From NCBI GenBank assembly GCA_020002185.1, contig CM034543.1, forward strand, positions 33,706,465 to 33,770,464: 64,000 bases of DNA, in the 5' to 3' direction. Made by a program: the position numbers and the translations under genes. Origin of the DNA: Paraescarpia echinospica (taxonomy: Eukaryota; Annelida; Polychaeta; Sabellida; Siboglinidae). Shown one piece after another: positions 11,547-23,238 of the stretch (positions within the stretch are counted from its first letter, which is position 1; every line of letters starts with the position of its first letter). The notes beneath the pieces were generated by a model that saw nothing but the letters and a program-made list of their open reading frames with translations, was not told the DNA's origin and ran no database searches.

Positions 11547-12164
11547 CAACTGTAAAAATCTTCATATATATAATTAAGGCTTCTCTATTGGTACAAAATT
11601 GTGCATCACTATATAAGTGTTACATTTATGTGATTTCTTGTTGGTTCGAATACACAAATGTGGCTTCAAGATACCATTCTCTGCAAACTGTGCACCCGAT
11701 AAGTGTTACACGTGCATGCACATAGTGTAGCATCAATGTGATTATAACTGTATTCATACATTTCCCTACAAGTGTCACACGTGTACGCCTTCTCACCAAT
11801 GAGTGTGCACATGGTCATAAAGATTATCACGTGTTCGCGGTGATTTATTGTCCCTACAAGTGTCACGTTTAGGGCTTCTCTTCAGCGTGCTTCACGTTGT
11901 TTGTCAATGTCCTCCATGTCTAGCAAGTTGTCAACCGAAATAAAATTAAAGCAATGTTATTATAAATTCGTAGCCATTGTTTTAGGTATACTGGTAATTA
12001 ACGAAGTGTGCGGATTATAGTCATGGCACAGTTGGGGCAAGTGACAGTATGTTGATATTACTTTGAATTAACTGTGGTCTTTGTATGTAATAAAATCAGA
12101 CATGAGACATGCAAAACAAATGTATTGTAATCGAAATAGCAAATGCATCTAATTAAATTTTTCA

Positions 12165-12220
12165 TGTATGTATATATATATATAATATATATGTGTGTAT
12201 GTATGTATGTATGTTCCATA
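12165..12220. repeat. TA / GTAT microsatellite
   Basis: (TA)n runs pass into GTATGTATG units. A second short TA run occurs at about 12255-12265. Confidence 0.8.
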
Positions 12221-13408
12221 TGACCATATCTATGTATTGATGTATGCATGAAAAATATATATATACAAGCGATGTATGTCTATGCACATACAATATTTAT
12301 AAAACATAACTGACCATGTTATACAATTCAAATGTTAAATGATAAATTGTGCCTACTTCACCCATGATATGTTTCTCGTAATCTGAAGGTGTTGGAAGCT
12401 GCAAGTAGAACATTATGTTGTTGCATAGGGAGTTGCTCACTCTTCAAACATCTTTCTGGCATTGTTGCTCTTTTCTGTCTTTGCTGAAAAGCATAGCATA
12501 GTTGCATTTCTATTACATTATTATTAATAAAACAATACCGGCAAATGTAAATAGATCAAATAAATGTTACCGTGATCAAAATGAATTTCTTACGAAAATA
12601 GAGCAGCAAATTATGCAAACTTAAAAATGTCATAAGAGATTCCTGCATAAAACTACTATATGTGTGTCATGTGAACCAGTGCGAGATCAGGCAAGTATTT
12701 TTTAAATAGACTAAATTAGAACACTAGAGTTCAGTGACTCGATTTTTGACCTGGCACGAATTTTCCAGTCATGATTATATACTGGTGTTGCATAAATTGG
12801 TCATAGTTAATGGAATAATTACAAGCCGTTTTGCAAAGAACCCATATCAAATCTTTACCAAAAGTATCAATATTCTAAATCACTAGTTGTTTATTACTTT
12901 ATCAATACAATGCAAACAAAGTCAAACTTACAACAAAAGTTGCAAAGCCTAAGTGAAACGCTTACAATTTGTTGTTCATGTAAAGTTTTCAATAAGCCTA
13001 ATTACATGGTATTTAAAAGCGGTAGGTGATACACATAATAATAATAACCTTTATTGCTGCATAATGTTCAGTATAGAACAATGCAGTGACAAAAATAGAC
13101 AGCAAATATACATTGTGCAACAAATGGAATTAAGCAAAACATTTGTTTGTATTCCTTATTCATGTGTTCAAGTTGTAAGTAAATCATAATTCGTGCAAAA
13201 GAACATATACCATCATGATAATAGTACATTATAAGTGTACCATAAAAATACATATTGGATGCACATGTGTTAGTGATAAATGAATAATACAGATATACCA
13301 AAGATGCATTACAACATAACAATTTAAAGTAGGAACAGAAACTATAATCTATGCTTCTGATTACGCAAAAGTAGACATTCGACTCTTTTTTGAAGATGTG
13401 TAAACTTA

Positions 13409-13484
13409 TATAATGTATTCTAATTAATTTATTATTATTTATCTTTTAATACAATTTTATAATAATTAATTTTAACATAACATT
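13409..13484 (+). repeat. LINE B 3' UTR fragment
   Basis: It repeats 11150-11223 almost exactly: TATAATGTATTCTAATTAAT at the start and ATAATTAATTTTA towards the end. It lacks the coding end and the (TAA)n tail, so it is an internal fragment of the LINE B 3' region or of a repeat that the LINE captured. Confidence 0.65.
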
Positions 13485-13486
13485 GT

Positions 13487-13542
13487 AGACAATTATTCAT
13501 GATGAAAGAATTCCAGACAATTATTCATGATGAAAGAATTCC
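13487..13542. repeat. 28-bp tandem duplication
   Basis: The 28-bp unit beginning AGACAATTATTCATGATGAA occurs twice head to tail (13487 and 13515). A partial inverted match (ATAATTGTCTG) follows at about 13560, so the segment can form a small hairpin. Confidence 0.85.
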
Positions 13543-13944
13543 AGATTTTAGGACCTATAGATAATTGTCTGCAATTTGTCTGGAAATATGGTATTTTATA
13601 TAGTACTTCCTGTCATGTACTACATTTATGTGTGGATATTTACAAAACAAATACATCATTAAATATATCTGGCAACGTACCATTATTATTATGTTTGAAC
13701 ATATGTATAATAAAAACATAATAAAATTGCACAGTATTAAAAATACGGCATGACAGTGACACATATCATACATATATTGGACTCTGGACGTCAACTCAAA
13801 CTCAAAGCGACAATGGCCATTACAAAAGATATTTCGTCCGTTTTCTCACCTTGTAAGACATACGTCATAATTAAATTAACGGTTTACGGAGATAAATATC
13901 ATCGCCTGGTAGGTTGAAGTTTGTTCCCTTCCATCATTCTAAAA

Positions 13945-15410
13945 AAGCGATGCATATTCATGAGATGGAAGAAGGTACACGCGAATCTCTGACGTCAGTA
14001 GTAAAGTTAGCGCCACCTATCAAATGATGGAGCGCCTACTGTACGTGGAGGGATAGCACGCATACATGTTAAGTCTCCTGCATTCACCGGGGGACTCCTG
14101 GAAATCCATCAAATCCCCCGATCTCCTGGAAAGGAGAACCAATCTCCTGGATTTTCAATGAAACCAAACAATTTTTTTTCTATCTTATTTTCCGAACTCG
14201 GCATGGCCTAATTGGGTTTTATTTCCGGCTGACTCCAGTATGTTTTTTTGGGTCAACAGTAAGTGGTCAATACCGGTCAAGACAACAATAACTGTTTAAC
14301 TATAATCTTCTTGGATCTTGCCTGTGGTTGATATTGCATATAAGCTTTAGACGAGCACAGTGAATCGCGCTTGCGGCCGCGGGTTCCATAGTATCGCACC
14401 CCGTCAGCTTGCCGATCTTGTAGAACGAAATGTAATCCGTTTCATTCTATACTCAAATAATGTCAGTCGATCCATCTACACTATGTGCACGTTTTATTTA
14501 ATCCATGTATATATGTAACTGTTAGAACTGGAACACATTATAAATGAAAAGATGTATTTTATAACATAAAATGCTCCACCAGCAACACCAAAGGTTACAA
14601 ATAGTAAATTCATCACGCATGCCTCCGTCACCCAGGCCATGGTAACAAACTTTGAAGAAAATACAATGCTAAGTTCTGGTTCTTATACTTGTGAATATAG
14701 TATCTGTTTGTAATAATGTAATAAAATATTTGTAATAAAAGAAGATATATGTACTGCCTATATGCAAGGTTCCTTGCACCATAAAAATATATATTTAATG
14801 TATGAACACATATGCCTATAACATCAAATTAGTAAACTTTTTCTTCTTTCTACCATACCTATAAAGCCACGTACATCTTAGTTTACATATAATTTATTTA
14901 ATTATTTTATGTCCACATATAATTTATTTAATGTAACACATTAAACACATATTAATATGCTGTTATGTGCCATTGATTTAAGAGCATATGTGCAATGCAT
15001 TTGGAAATAAAGCTGATCTGTGACCATTTTCATAACATGAAATACTCAGATTTATACACTATTCCATAATACCCCGAGACCCCCAATTTACACAAAATTT
15101 CCTGATATTACAAGACCCTCCAATTTACACATAAATCTCATGCATTGGCATTTCTGAAACTTAACGTTTTATTATAATATGATTATTAATGTATATGGAA
15201 AGTATCCTTTTTTGTTATATTTTAATCCGATTTATGTATAAATGCCTGATTTTCCAAGATTGTCCGATTTACGTATAAATGCCCGATTTTTCGAGACCCT
15301 CTGATTTACGTATACATCTCCTGGATTGGCGTTTCTGAAACTTAACATGTATGAGCACGAAGTGCTCCACTTTTCATTAATTGATCTGAAGTTCTAAACC
15401 ATCGCTGAAC
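13945..15410. repeat. Inverted repeat, right arm, interrupted
   Basis: This is the reverse-oriented partner of 7145-7365, with GCGATGCATATTCATGAGAT and AGCGCCACCTATCAA. It is split after AGCACG (14055-14060) by the 14061-15353 element. It resumes at AGCACG (15354-15359) and AAGTGCTCCA, matching the left arm. Confidence 0.7.
14061..15353. mobile_element. Unclassified element, 14-bp TIRs, 6-bp TSD
   Basis: It begins CATACATGTTAAGT and ends with the exact complement ACTTAACATGTATG. AGCACG flanks both sides (14055-14060 and 15354-15359) and occurs once in the uninterrupted arm at about 7220-7230. The right part holds internal subrepeats: phrases like GATTTACGTATAAATGCCCG and TTGGC(A/G)TTTCTGAAACTTAAC recur from 15075 to 15350. 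No transposase frame is visible, so it is non-autonomous. Six-base duplications are unusual; Dada and some Ginger-type elements make duplications near this size, but no assignment is made. Confidence 0.75.
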
Positions 15411-17049
15411 CAGACGCTGCAGTGTGGTTTTGTATCAAGAAAATGAAGTTTGGCGCTGCTTCCCAAAAGGAAGTAACAAAATTTAAATTGTCCAACACGA
15501 TCAACAATGTCATTTCATGTGTTTGTAGCGACGCCGCTCTGATATTGAAAGTATGTGTTGGCGTCGAATGCGCGGATTGTTGTCGAAATGACAGCGAGCG
15601 TCCTTGCGGATGCTACGTGAGCAATTCAACGTTTAATTTAACACATTTATTTTCTTGAACGATGACAACGTCAGTGCCACCGAAATGAAGCGAAAAGGCA
15701 ACCCGAAGGCTGATATTTTAGACACGATGCAAAATAGCAATAAATAAAATAAACGCCTACTCATTCTGTCTATATGCAAAAATATGAACATCAGATTTTG
15801 GCCAATCAAGTTAACACGTTGGGAAAACGGGTTGTAGACATTCTCTTCAATGTCAGCATCGCATTCACTTCGGAATAGAATAATGTAGTTATATTTGGAG
15901 GTACGACAATGAAATCCTAATTATGCCAGTCAAATTAATATTACCACGGCAAGATATATTCTGCTTCTAATCTACACGTTTATGGCTGTAATGTTAACAC
16001 ACCATAATGGTATCTGCCAAGTCTTGTTATCAGTACTTGATATTCTAATAGTCTCAACTTTTATTAAACTTTCATAAAAGTACGTGTCCAGTATGTTTTG
16101 ATACAAGGCAACATAATTTGTTTAGCAATGTACTGTATGGCTCATATGACAACATGTATTTACACAAAACACCTTTCTCATGCAATGACTTTTAATTTGT
16201 ATTCCCCCTCCTCCCTAACAAAAATTTCTAAAAAAATCTGTAATCCTAACAATCAAATTAGTGTGGCCTTTGTTTATATTCTATCTAATGGTGTGTTCTC
16301 ACAAAAGATCAAAATTTGCCAGAATTATATATAAAATAAATGTGGTGCTTGCCAAAATGTGGTGCTTATCCATTGTTCAAATTATATGGAATTAAATACG
16401 TACATATAAATACTTTTTCTGCAGAAATGCTAAAACGTAGCCACCTCGTTAAACAGGTACAAAATATGTATAAAGTATACTGCCAAATTGCATTGCCTGA
16501 AACATTGATTCTAGGTAACAGAACAGACAAGCATGCATTTTAATGTAAGCAAATTTGGATACTATTCATCTGTTTGACCTTCGGTCAATTTAACATGGAA
16601 TGACTCATTGACGACATGATGAAATACCGAATATTGTTCAAAATAAATACTCGAGTGTATATGCATGACATGCATATTGACTTGTTATAATTACTTAAGT
16701 TACATGTGTCAACAGCATAAATTCTTTGGACAGTGAAATACAATGATTGCAAATAGTGGAATTACAATAAGAACAGCTGAGCATTACTGTTGTCTGATGT
16801 TTGGTGGTGTCATTATCTTACCGCATATACACCAGTCGTTCACTGATCCAAACTCGGGTACTTAAACCCTCTGTATGTCATGTATTTATTTTAAGCTAAT
16901 TTCATATTTGACATTGATCTTATATGAATGATCTAAAATAATGGTTTCAAAATAGGTTATTAGATATTTTTCTAAATTGACACTATGTATGTACTCCACC
17001 GACTCCATGGTCAAATGCTGAGCAAGAGCGAGGGCTTTATTAGGTGAAT
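15411..17049. other. No gene seen
   Basis: Short open frames at 15422-15658, 16098-16334 and 16340-16543 have no recognisable motif, unremarkable composition for AT-rich DNA and no clear splice context. The right end approaches the P2X7-like pseudogene exon. Confidence 0.5.
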
Positions 17050-17295
17050 ACCAGCGCCACATCATTTTGTTGATTGCTGGAATGCCCCGACAGCATTAGC
17101 ATTCTATAGGGGTTGGCATCATTTGGCAGTTATTACACATATGCCTATAAACATAATATTGCGTTAGATCTAGATAGCACACATTTCAAAAACGTTTGGC
17201 ATATGTAGGGTTTAGTAAAGGGGAGGCCAAGCCATTACTTTCCCATGCTAAAATGTAGTGGTGCAATTGAATGCGATGGAAAGGTTAAAGCAAAC

Positions 17296-17463
17296 TGTTA
17301 ATGAAATATAGCAACAGAACCAAACAATGTTTATTACGTACCAGAAACGGTAAACTGTTATACAATAGCGTGAGCCATCAAATCACTGTTAAACGATGTT
17401 GATCTTCCTCGTGGTCTCTCTTCAGAGACGGGAGGTCCCATTATTTGAGGGGAGACTACACCA
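17296..17463 (-). repeat. LTR (3' LTR of the element)
   Basis: 168 bp with TGTTAATG at its left edge and CTACACCA at its right edge. It is 13 bp shorter than the partner at 23239-23419 because of a gap near its left edge. Confidence 0.92.
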
Positions 17464-17490
17464 ATTCCCTCCTCTCTTTCTTTTTTTTAA
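17464..17490 (-). promoter_or_regulatory. Polypurine tract
   Basis: Read on the minus strand, a purine-only run (AAAGAAAGAGAGGAGGGA) lies directly upstream of the LTR edge. This is the usual position of the plus-strand primer of LTR retrotransposons. Confidence 0.8.
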
Positions 17491-17509
17491 AGTCCGAACA
17501 TTGGAGGAC

Positions 17510-19786
17510 TTAGAGTCGCAGTTTACTGGGAGGCATCTTCTGACGTTTGCTACGTCGCAGTTCGTTGTGGGAGGACGATGGAATGTCTCGTTCAACGTGG
17601 CCATTGTTGCTACCTTCCGCAGTATTATGGATACAAACATCGTTCTCTCCCGAGTATACCGTGTCCGGTTTGATGTATCGGCGGTTGCGCCAGTAGACAC
17701 GACCACTGGGCAGTTTCACATGATAGTCGCGGTGTCGGCCAATTCCGACGATCACGCCTACTTTATCCCACTTTTTTGTAAGAGGATTTTGCAATCTTAC
17801 TTGTGCGCCAATGCGTAACTGTGGTAGAGGACGGGATTGCCTGTTGTAACGCTCTTCGCCCCGTGCATGTGTTTGCCCGCAGCCAGCATCCTGCTTATCC
17901 GCCACATTTTGCCATTTGCTTGCAAACGATTGTCGGTGTGCGGGTACTGCCGATCGCAGTGGGTGTCCAAATAGGGTTTGTGCAGGGGAGAGGCCACCTG
18001 TACGAGGAGTATTGCGGTATTCTAGAAGTCCTCGCTGGAAATTTTCATAGTCCAGATCTCCATTCACGGTTGTTGTTGCAATGAGTTTTTTCATTGTTTT
18101 CACCGCAGCTTCGGCATGTCCGTTAGATTGGTGGTAATGTGGTGTGTATGGTGCGGGACGAACGCCCCAGCGTTTTAAGAACTGGTTAAACTCACGAGAC
18201 GCGAACTGAGGACCACCATCAGATCTAAATTGCACTGGGACTCCAACCTCCACGAATGCACGTCGACATGCATAGATGGTGTGGCGGGATGTAGTCTTAG
18301 CCTTTGGAAAATGGAAGACCACAAGCCATCCTGAGAGTCGATCTACATAGACGAGATAATCTCGTCCGGCGTAGTGGAAGAAGTCTGCTGACACATCTTC
18401 AAACACCCTGTTTGGTAGAGGTTCTGATCTCAGTGGTTCGCGTTGCTGAGAAGGTCGGAGTTCTTGGCATTTATTGCAACTTGCCACTGTCGTAGCGATA
18501 TCGTTACTAATGCCAGGCCAGTACACGTTTTGTCTCGCCCTGCGTTTCGTTCTATCGGTCCCTTGGTGCGAGTCATGAAGACGCGCTAAGACTTCACGTC
18601 GAGCTGACTTGGGCACGACAATACGAGGTCCATACAGGACTATCCCGTCGTCCACTGACAGCTCGTTTCTGATGTTCCAGAATGGTATGACGCTAGCGTT
18701 TGCTTTGTCTCTTGAAGACGGGAAGCCATTCTGGACGTTGTCAATGAGAGTTTTGTACTTTTCGTCTTGCATAGCGACTGTTCTAAGTCGATCTAGTATC
18801 GGGTCACACAGGTGATCTTGCTGATCATCTTGGTCGTCTTCATGTACCATTCTGGATGCATTGATGGTTACCGCGTGAACGTGGTGTTCTACTTCTTCTT
18901 CTGCTTCTTGATCCTCCTCTGATGGATCCGACACAGGTGCACGTGACAAAGCATCTGGGATGCAATGGTCTTTGCCCTTTGTCCAGCGTGTCGTGAACGA
19001 GAAGAGTGATGTATTTTCTTTGAGACGTTGAAGACGCGTGTTGTCGATATCGTCAAGGCGATGGCGATCGAGAATTATCACCAATGGTTTGTGATCGACA
19101 ACCAACTCAAAATGTGACAGTCCGAGTAGTTGAATGCGACACTTCTTCATTGCCCAGGTGGCTGCCAGTAGCTCTAATTCCACCATGGCATAGCGACTTT
19201 CCGTGTCGGTAAGAAAGCGTGATCCGCACTGAACCAGTCGCCATTTGTCTGCGTGTTGCTGCAAAAGAGCATAGCCCAGACCTTTGCGTCGCGAGGCATC
19301 TGTGTGTAGCGCCGTTGGTTTTGATGGATCAAAGTGTGCCAGTGTAGGAGCAGTTACCAACGCTTTCTTGGTGGCTTGAAAGGCTTTGCTGTGTGTTTCA
19401 GTCCATCGAAACTCGTTCTTGCTCTTCAGTAGCTCACGCAATGGATCAGCAGTTGTACAGACCGCTGTCGTGAAGTCACCAAGCTGGTTGATAAGGCCCA
19501 TAAAAGATCGTAGTTCTGTCAAGCAGGTTGGTGTAGGGAATTCGGCGATTGCTTTCAGCTTTTCCGGATCTGTGCTGACGCCTTCTGCGTTGATTTTGAA
19601 GCCAACGTAATTCACCTCATTTTCCGCGAACTTGAACTTGTCGGGGTTCAGTGTGATGCTGTGCTCCCGAAAACGGAGCAACACTGAGCGAACTCTTTCG
19701 ATGTGTTGCTCAAAGTTTTCATCGTGTACAACGACGTCATACATGACCTTTACGACGTTGTTTAAGGTAGGTAGTATGGATTCCAC
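17510..19786 (-). CDS. Gypsy pol: RT end, RNase H, integrase
   Basis: A 758-codon open frame. Residues 10-125 are the end of reverse transcriptase ([24 protein letters not shown]). RNase H lies at 160-285 (TDAS at 162-165). The integrase HHCC finger is at about 404-440 (HDSH...CNKC). The integrase core has D468, D523 and E559, with 35 residues between the last two. A GPY/F-like module is at about 655-700 and a basic tail follows. The first residues are encoded by the inserted TTAA element, so the apparent ATG is an artefact. At the RT catalytic pair the frame reads V-M-Y-D where Y/F-x-D-D is expected, so one catalytic Asp is missing. The remaining frame is long and intact, suggesting a fairly young element. 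It is not functional as a whole. Confidence 0.88.
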   Translation of the reverse strand: MESILPTLNNVVKVMYDVVVHDENFEQHIERVRSVLLRFREHSITLNPDKFKFAENEVNYVGFKINAEGVSTDPEKLKAIAEFPTPTCLTELRSFMGLINQLGDFTTAVCTTADPLRELLKSKNEFRWTETHSKAFQATKKALVTAPTLAHFDPSKPTALHTDASRRKGLGYALLQQHADKWRLVQCGSRFLTDTESRYAMVELELLAATWAMKKCRIQLLGLSHFELVVDHKPLVIILDRHRLDDIDNTRLQRLKENTSLFSFTTRWTKGKDHCIPDALSRAPVSDPSEEDQEAEEEVEHHVHAVTINASRMVHEDDQDDQQDHLCDPILDRLRTVAMQDEKYKTLIDNVQNGFPSSRDKANASVIPFWNIRNELSVDDGIVLYGPRIVVPKSARREVLARLHDSHQGTDRTKRRARQNVYWPGISNDIATTVASCNKCQELRPSQQREPLRSEPLPNRVFEDVSADFFHYAGRDYLVYVDRLSGWLVVFHFPKAKTTSRHTIYACRRAFVEVGVPVQFRSDGGPQFASREFNQFLKRWGVRPAPYTPHYHQSNGHAEAAVKTMKKLIATTTVNGDLDYENFQRGLLEYRNTPRTGGLSPAQTLFGHPLRSAVPAHRQSFASKWQNVADKQDAGCGQTHARGEERYNRQSRPLPQLRIGAQVRLQNPLTKKWDKVGVIVGIGRHRDYHVKLPSGRVYWRNRRYIKPDTVYSGENDVCIHNTAEGSNNGHVERDIPSSSHNELRRSKRQKMPPSKLRL

Positions 19787-20979
19787 AAAAAATCTTTAGT
19801 TTTCAACACAGATCAACCATATTTGGTATGCAGATACATACCAACATATTTAAGTTTTTTTTCATGTTTCGCATAAATTATGCAAATTAGGTATCCAATA
19901 TGGCCGCCATAATAGGGAAAATTAGGTATTTTTTGCCGCGCTCTAACCAAAAACGTATTCAAGTTACAAGCTTGTAATTTAGCACAGGGATTACTGTTAT
20001 GCATATATACTGCATGAATGTCACAGAAATCAGATATGTTGTGTTGTTTACGTAAAAAAAGATTTTTTGTCGAAAAAACCTATTTTGTGTAACTTTTTCA
20101 CATAATTAACGCCTATAATTCAGAAACCATTAAATATATTATGATTTCTTTTAATTCATGCAGTAGATATACTCATTAGGCACTGCGGTGCAAAATGTTT
20201 TGCAGTTATACCCAGTATTTATTCTACTAGAGCGCAGCAACTTTAAGTACTCACAGCAAAAATGGTATTCCGAGAAAACGATGAAACAGGATTGTTGTAG
20301 TCAGACAAACCAAACAAGGGCACTTTTTTTCGATGAATTTACATAAAATGTTAACATCAAACAATATAAAACCTTCGTGGCACATGTCTCCATCGTCTAT
20401 TTTTGGATACTCGGTTGAATTGCGACGGATTTTAGCATTTGAAGCAGATTCAGTTGACAAAACTTCCTTTTTGATGGTCTTGAACAATTTCTTTTGGATC
20501 CCATGCTTCATATGTCCATTGCAAAATGAATTAACAACCATAAACTTGTAAAATTAAGACTGGATTGCTTTTGTAGATAACGATGTTGACAGATTACAAA
20601 CAAATCAACTCATTTTGCAAAATGTTCACTTCCCATGTTACCAAATGTGAGACGGCATCGGATTGGTCTATGCTAGGATTTACTCAGCCAGTAGCAGCTT
20701 GCAAGCAACTGGTGTCCTGGCTACAGTCCTTTTTGAATTTTTGTCACAGGTTTGGTATAACTTGATGTAACCAAGGTCAAAAGTCGTTGCTAAGGTAATT
20801 TTTATAACCAAATTCTATCAAAGGCATCCGAAGAAACCTTAATATTGCCATTTTTTATTACTTTTTCAGCTAATATACTAACTGCATATTGAGGTAAGGA
20901 TATGAAAGTACATAAATAGCAAAGAAAGTCCTTTTTTAAAAAATTACAAAAATCACTTTTTGAATCCATACTACCTACC
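19766..20979. mobile_element. TTAA-flanked non-autonomous DNA transposon
   Basis: The ends GGTAGGTAGTATGGATTC (19766) and its complement (ending 20979) form 18-bp inverted repeats. TTAA flanks both sides (19762-19765 and 20980-20983). Removing the insert brings together the two halves of the Gypsy RT. TTAA targets are used by piggyBac and Kolobok superfamilies. No transposase frame is seen in the 1214 bp; small frames at 20251-20765 show no motif. The word AATATGGCCGCCAT at about 19895 resembles the ATGGCGGC words of 25016-25500. Confidence 0.88.
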
Positions 20980-20983
20980 TTAA

Positions 20984-21627
20984 GCCGGCGATCGTTATGT
21001 CGCCGCGTCTGCAATATTCATCGCCGGTTGAGGACAGTCCCATGGGGCTTCTCAAGAAGAGATAACGTCCCCAAGGGGTCAAGAAAGTCGTCAGTTCTTG
21101 GCATTTGGGCGAGAGTGGTATCTGCCAGTACCCTTGTTTTGCGTCTAACGTCGTGAAGTATCTTGACCCTGGTTTGATGTTGGAGACTGCTTCTTTCGGT
21201 GTCTTCATAGGATGAATTGGTCGACGAACGGATTTGTTGAGACGTGTGAGGTCCACACAAAGACGTATACCCCCTCGAGCGGATGACACCATCTGGTGGG
21301 AACGTCTCCCAATGGCTTGATAATGCCTTGTCTTGACATCTGGTCGAGATTTGCTTTGACTTCATCCCGCCATGCGAACGGAATGGGGCAAGTGGCAGAT
21401 ACTGCAAAAGTCTCAACGTTCTCGTTCAAGTGGATTTTCATTGGTTCACCCAACATTGCCTTCAGTTGGTAACCTGTGTCGAACACGTCTTTGCATTCTT
21501 CAAGTAAGTCATTGCGCTTGCGTGTTCGCGTGTCGGATGACTCGTGTTCTGGAGGAATCTTTTTTGGCGATTTTGTTTCGCGTGACCGTCTTATGGCTCG
21601 AATTAGTTTGGGATAATTGTTCGGCAC
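20984..21627 (-). pseudogene. Gypsy RT, N-terminal half, frameshifted
   Basis: Two minus-strand frames overlap. One (21627 to about 21205) contains the pre-RT linker and DQMSRQGIIKPL with TRWCHPL. The other (from about 21292) contains GGIRLCVDLTRLNKSVRRP and FTTLDAKQGYWQIPL, the first catalytic Asp region, then GLSSTGDEYCRRGD up to the transposon junction. A one-base frameshift at about 21290-21310 separates them. A further break near 21700 separates this from the gag-protease frame. Confidence 0.85.
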
Positions 21628-21705
21628 GATTCCTAAGTCTCGGCAAACATACCATGCCAGCAGACGTCCTTTTTGCTCTTTGCATTTAAGAACCGTCTCT
21701 TTCGT

Positions 21706-22623
21706 TTATCTGTCTGCTGCATGAATGTGGAGGTCTACTGTGCCAATACATTCAAATGATGTACCATTGGCAGCAATGATTGTGTCTTCGGGCGGGGGAC
21801 ATGTATTTCCGATGTCTAATCCTATTTGTTTTAGGATATCAAGCCCTGCAACAGTGGCTTCGGCCCCTGTATCTGGTGTTGCCTGTGCTGTTGTGATGAA
21901 GCTATCATCAGCATTATGATGAAGTTGTATCTTAATGCGCGGGGCGCGACGGTGTTTTTTCTTTCCCAGAATGTCCAGTACGCGAATCTGGCTCATTGCG
22001 GTCGATCGACGTGTACTCTTATTCTGTGGATTGTTCTGACGGCAACACGTAGCCCAATGACCCATTTTCTTACAGACTGAACATACACTGTGTCGTGCAG
22101 GACATTCATCTCGCGTTTTATGAGCCGATTTTCCACAATAACCGCATCTGTGGTTATGTTTTGAAGTGGCATTATTCCTGGTTTTACTACGTTGCCAGGT
22201 TTTCTTGCCAATTCTGTCTATCTTCGTATGGCCTTTGTCATTGTTTGCAAGTGCAGCTTCATCATTCCTTGCTGATTCTTCACTCATGCAGATATCAACT
22301 GTTGTCATTAGAGAAGGGGGAGGCGTGATTGCTAATAACTTTCGTCTTGTTTCTGGGTCACGAATTCCCGACATAATTCGCGTAGTAAGACGATCGACTA
22401 AGCACTGCTGGCAAAGGTCTGCGTTGTTGGCAATTTCCCGCAATTCCATGTAGAAATGGTCGAACGGTTCGCCTTCTTCTTGTTTGCGTTCTTTTAGTGC
22501 CACCCTGTCCAATGTAACATTTCGTTTGGCTCGGATGTGTTCTTGGATTTGGTCTAAGATCGCTGTGACGGTTATATCGTCATCATTGTCTATACCGATG
22601 GCTAATTGCAATGTAGCACGCAT
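21706..22623 (-). CDS. Gypsy gag C-terminus with zinc knuckles and protease start
   Basis: A 305-residue open frame. Residues 1-125 look like a gag capsid region (EGEPFDHFYMELREIA, IMSGIRDPETRRKLL). Two zinc knuckles follow: CGYCGKSAHKTRDEC (160-174) and CSVCKKMGHWATCC (181-194). A basic stretch leads to DTGAE at 251-255, the active-site motif of a retroviral-type aspartic protease (usually DTGA/S). The frame closes at 21706 soon after the protease start, probably by frameshift. Upstream gag continues in another frame at 22625-23185. Confidence 0.85.
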   Translation of the reverse strand: MRATLQLAIGIDNDDDITVTAILDQIQEHIRAKRNVTLDRVALKERKQEEGEPFDHFYMELREIANNADLCQQCLVDRLTTRIMSGIRDPETRRKLLAITPPPSLMTTVDICMSEESARNDEAALANNDKGHTKIDRIGKKTWQRSKTRNNATSKHNHRCGYCGKSAHKTRDECPARHSVCSVCKKMGHWATCCRQNNPQNKSTRRSTAMSQIRVLDILGKKKHRRAPRIKIQLHHNADDSFITTAQATPDTGAEATVAGLDILKQIGLDIGNTCPPPEDTIIAANGTSFECIGTVDLHIHAADR

Positions 22624-22624
22624 T

Positions 22625-23185
22625 TCAACAGAGAGGCTTAGTGCGCAACATGACTCTCTGTTGACGTCCTGGGAGACGGTCGAGCTGTTCTAACTCCACG
22701 AAATCTTCCCATGATCGCCTCCATGCTGCTAGTTCTCGTAGTGTTATGTCTGCTGCCATTGGCTCCGGTGGTCTAGTTTTGGGGTGTTGGCCGGTAGAAG
22801 TACGCTGGACGTTGGTCACGGTGTCTGTGTGTTGAGTCTCTAGACCACTAGACTCATCATTGGCGCCGTTGCTGTGTGCGCGCGATGGTGATTTATGAGC
22901 GCATCTGTCGAGGGTCTCGCAGAATAGACGCGTCGATAGTTCATGTCTTTCATCGCGTACGCGCTCCCGTTCCTGTTCTCGCTGTTCACGTTTGTTGTCC
23001 CGTTCTTCTTGTTTAGACAGGAATGTCGCAAGCCAGTCTGGTGCGATTGTGTCACCGCAGCGCGGACTTTGGTGAACGTCAACGCTTGTGGCGCGCTCTT
23101 GCGGAGCTTTTGAGAGTTCCGCGGCGCCATGTTTGCTTGTGGCGCGGGATTTTCTGTCCATTTTGTCGCTACCGTTTACAGACAA
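22625..23185 (-). CDS. Gypsy gag N-terminal frame
   Basis: A 186-codon frame starting 54 bp inside the 5' LTR boundary, rich in Arg, Glu and Lys (residues 60-85 form a charged coiled-coil-like run, KREQREQERERVRDE). It includes LRELAAWRRSWEDFVELEQL, which resembles a region preceding the capsid of invertebrate Gypsy gag proteins. It ends one frame off the next gag frame, with the switch near 22630-22640. Whether this is a programmed shift or decay cannot be decided here. Confidence 0.75.
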   Translation of the reverse strand: MSVNGSDKMDRKSRATSKHGAAELSKAPQERATSVDVHQSPRCGDTIAPDWLATFLSKQEERDNKREQREQERERVRDERHELSTRLFCETLDRCAHKSPSRAHSNGANDESSGLETQHTDTVTNVQRTSTGQHPKTRPPEPMAADITLRELAAWRRSWEDFVELEQLDRLPGRQQRVMLRTKPLC

Positions 23186-23217
23186 ATCAACTTTTTAACG
23201 TCTTATTTTGCGTTCGT

Positions 23218-23238
23218 GGCCTTTTGCCGACTGCGCCA
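23218..23238 (-). promoter_or_regulatory. Primer-binding-site candidate
   Basis: Directly inside the 5' LTR (minus strand) is TGGCGCAGTCGGCAAAAGG. The leading TGG fits the CCA end of a tRNA primer. The first 12 bases also fit the tRNA A-box pattern TRGCNNAGYNGG. The cognate tRNA could not be named. Confidence 0.7.

Larger units (their letters stand above)
11460..13408. other. Gene-poor AT-rich stretch
   Basis: No supportable exon. It contains the right copy of the 31-bp repeat (11516-11546), recurrent short ACAAGTGTCACACGTG-like words at about 11700-11870, and a TA/GTATG microsatellite at 12165-12220. Confidence 0.55.

Noticed and set aside
7145..15410. One giant transposon bounded by the 7145/13945 inverted repeats
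   Set aside because: The arms are internal-looking repeat copies without terminal motifs or target duplications.
17396..18495. Plus-strand frames within the retrotransposon
   Set aside because: Antisense to the long pol frame, without own motifs.
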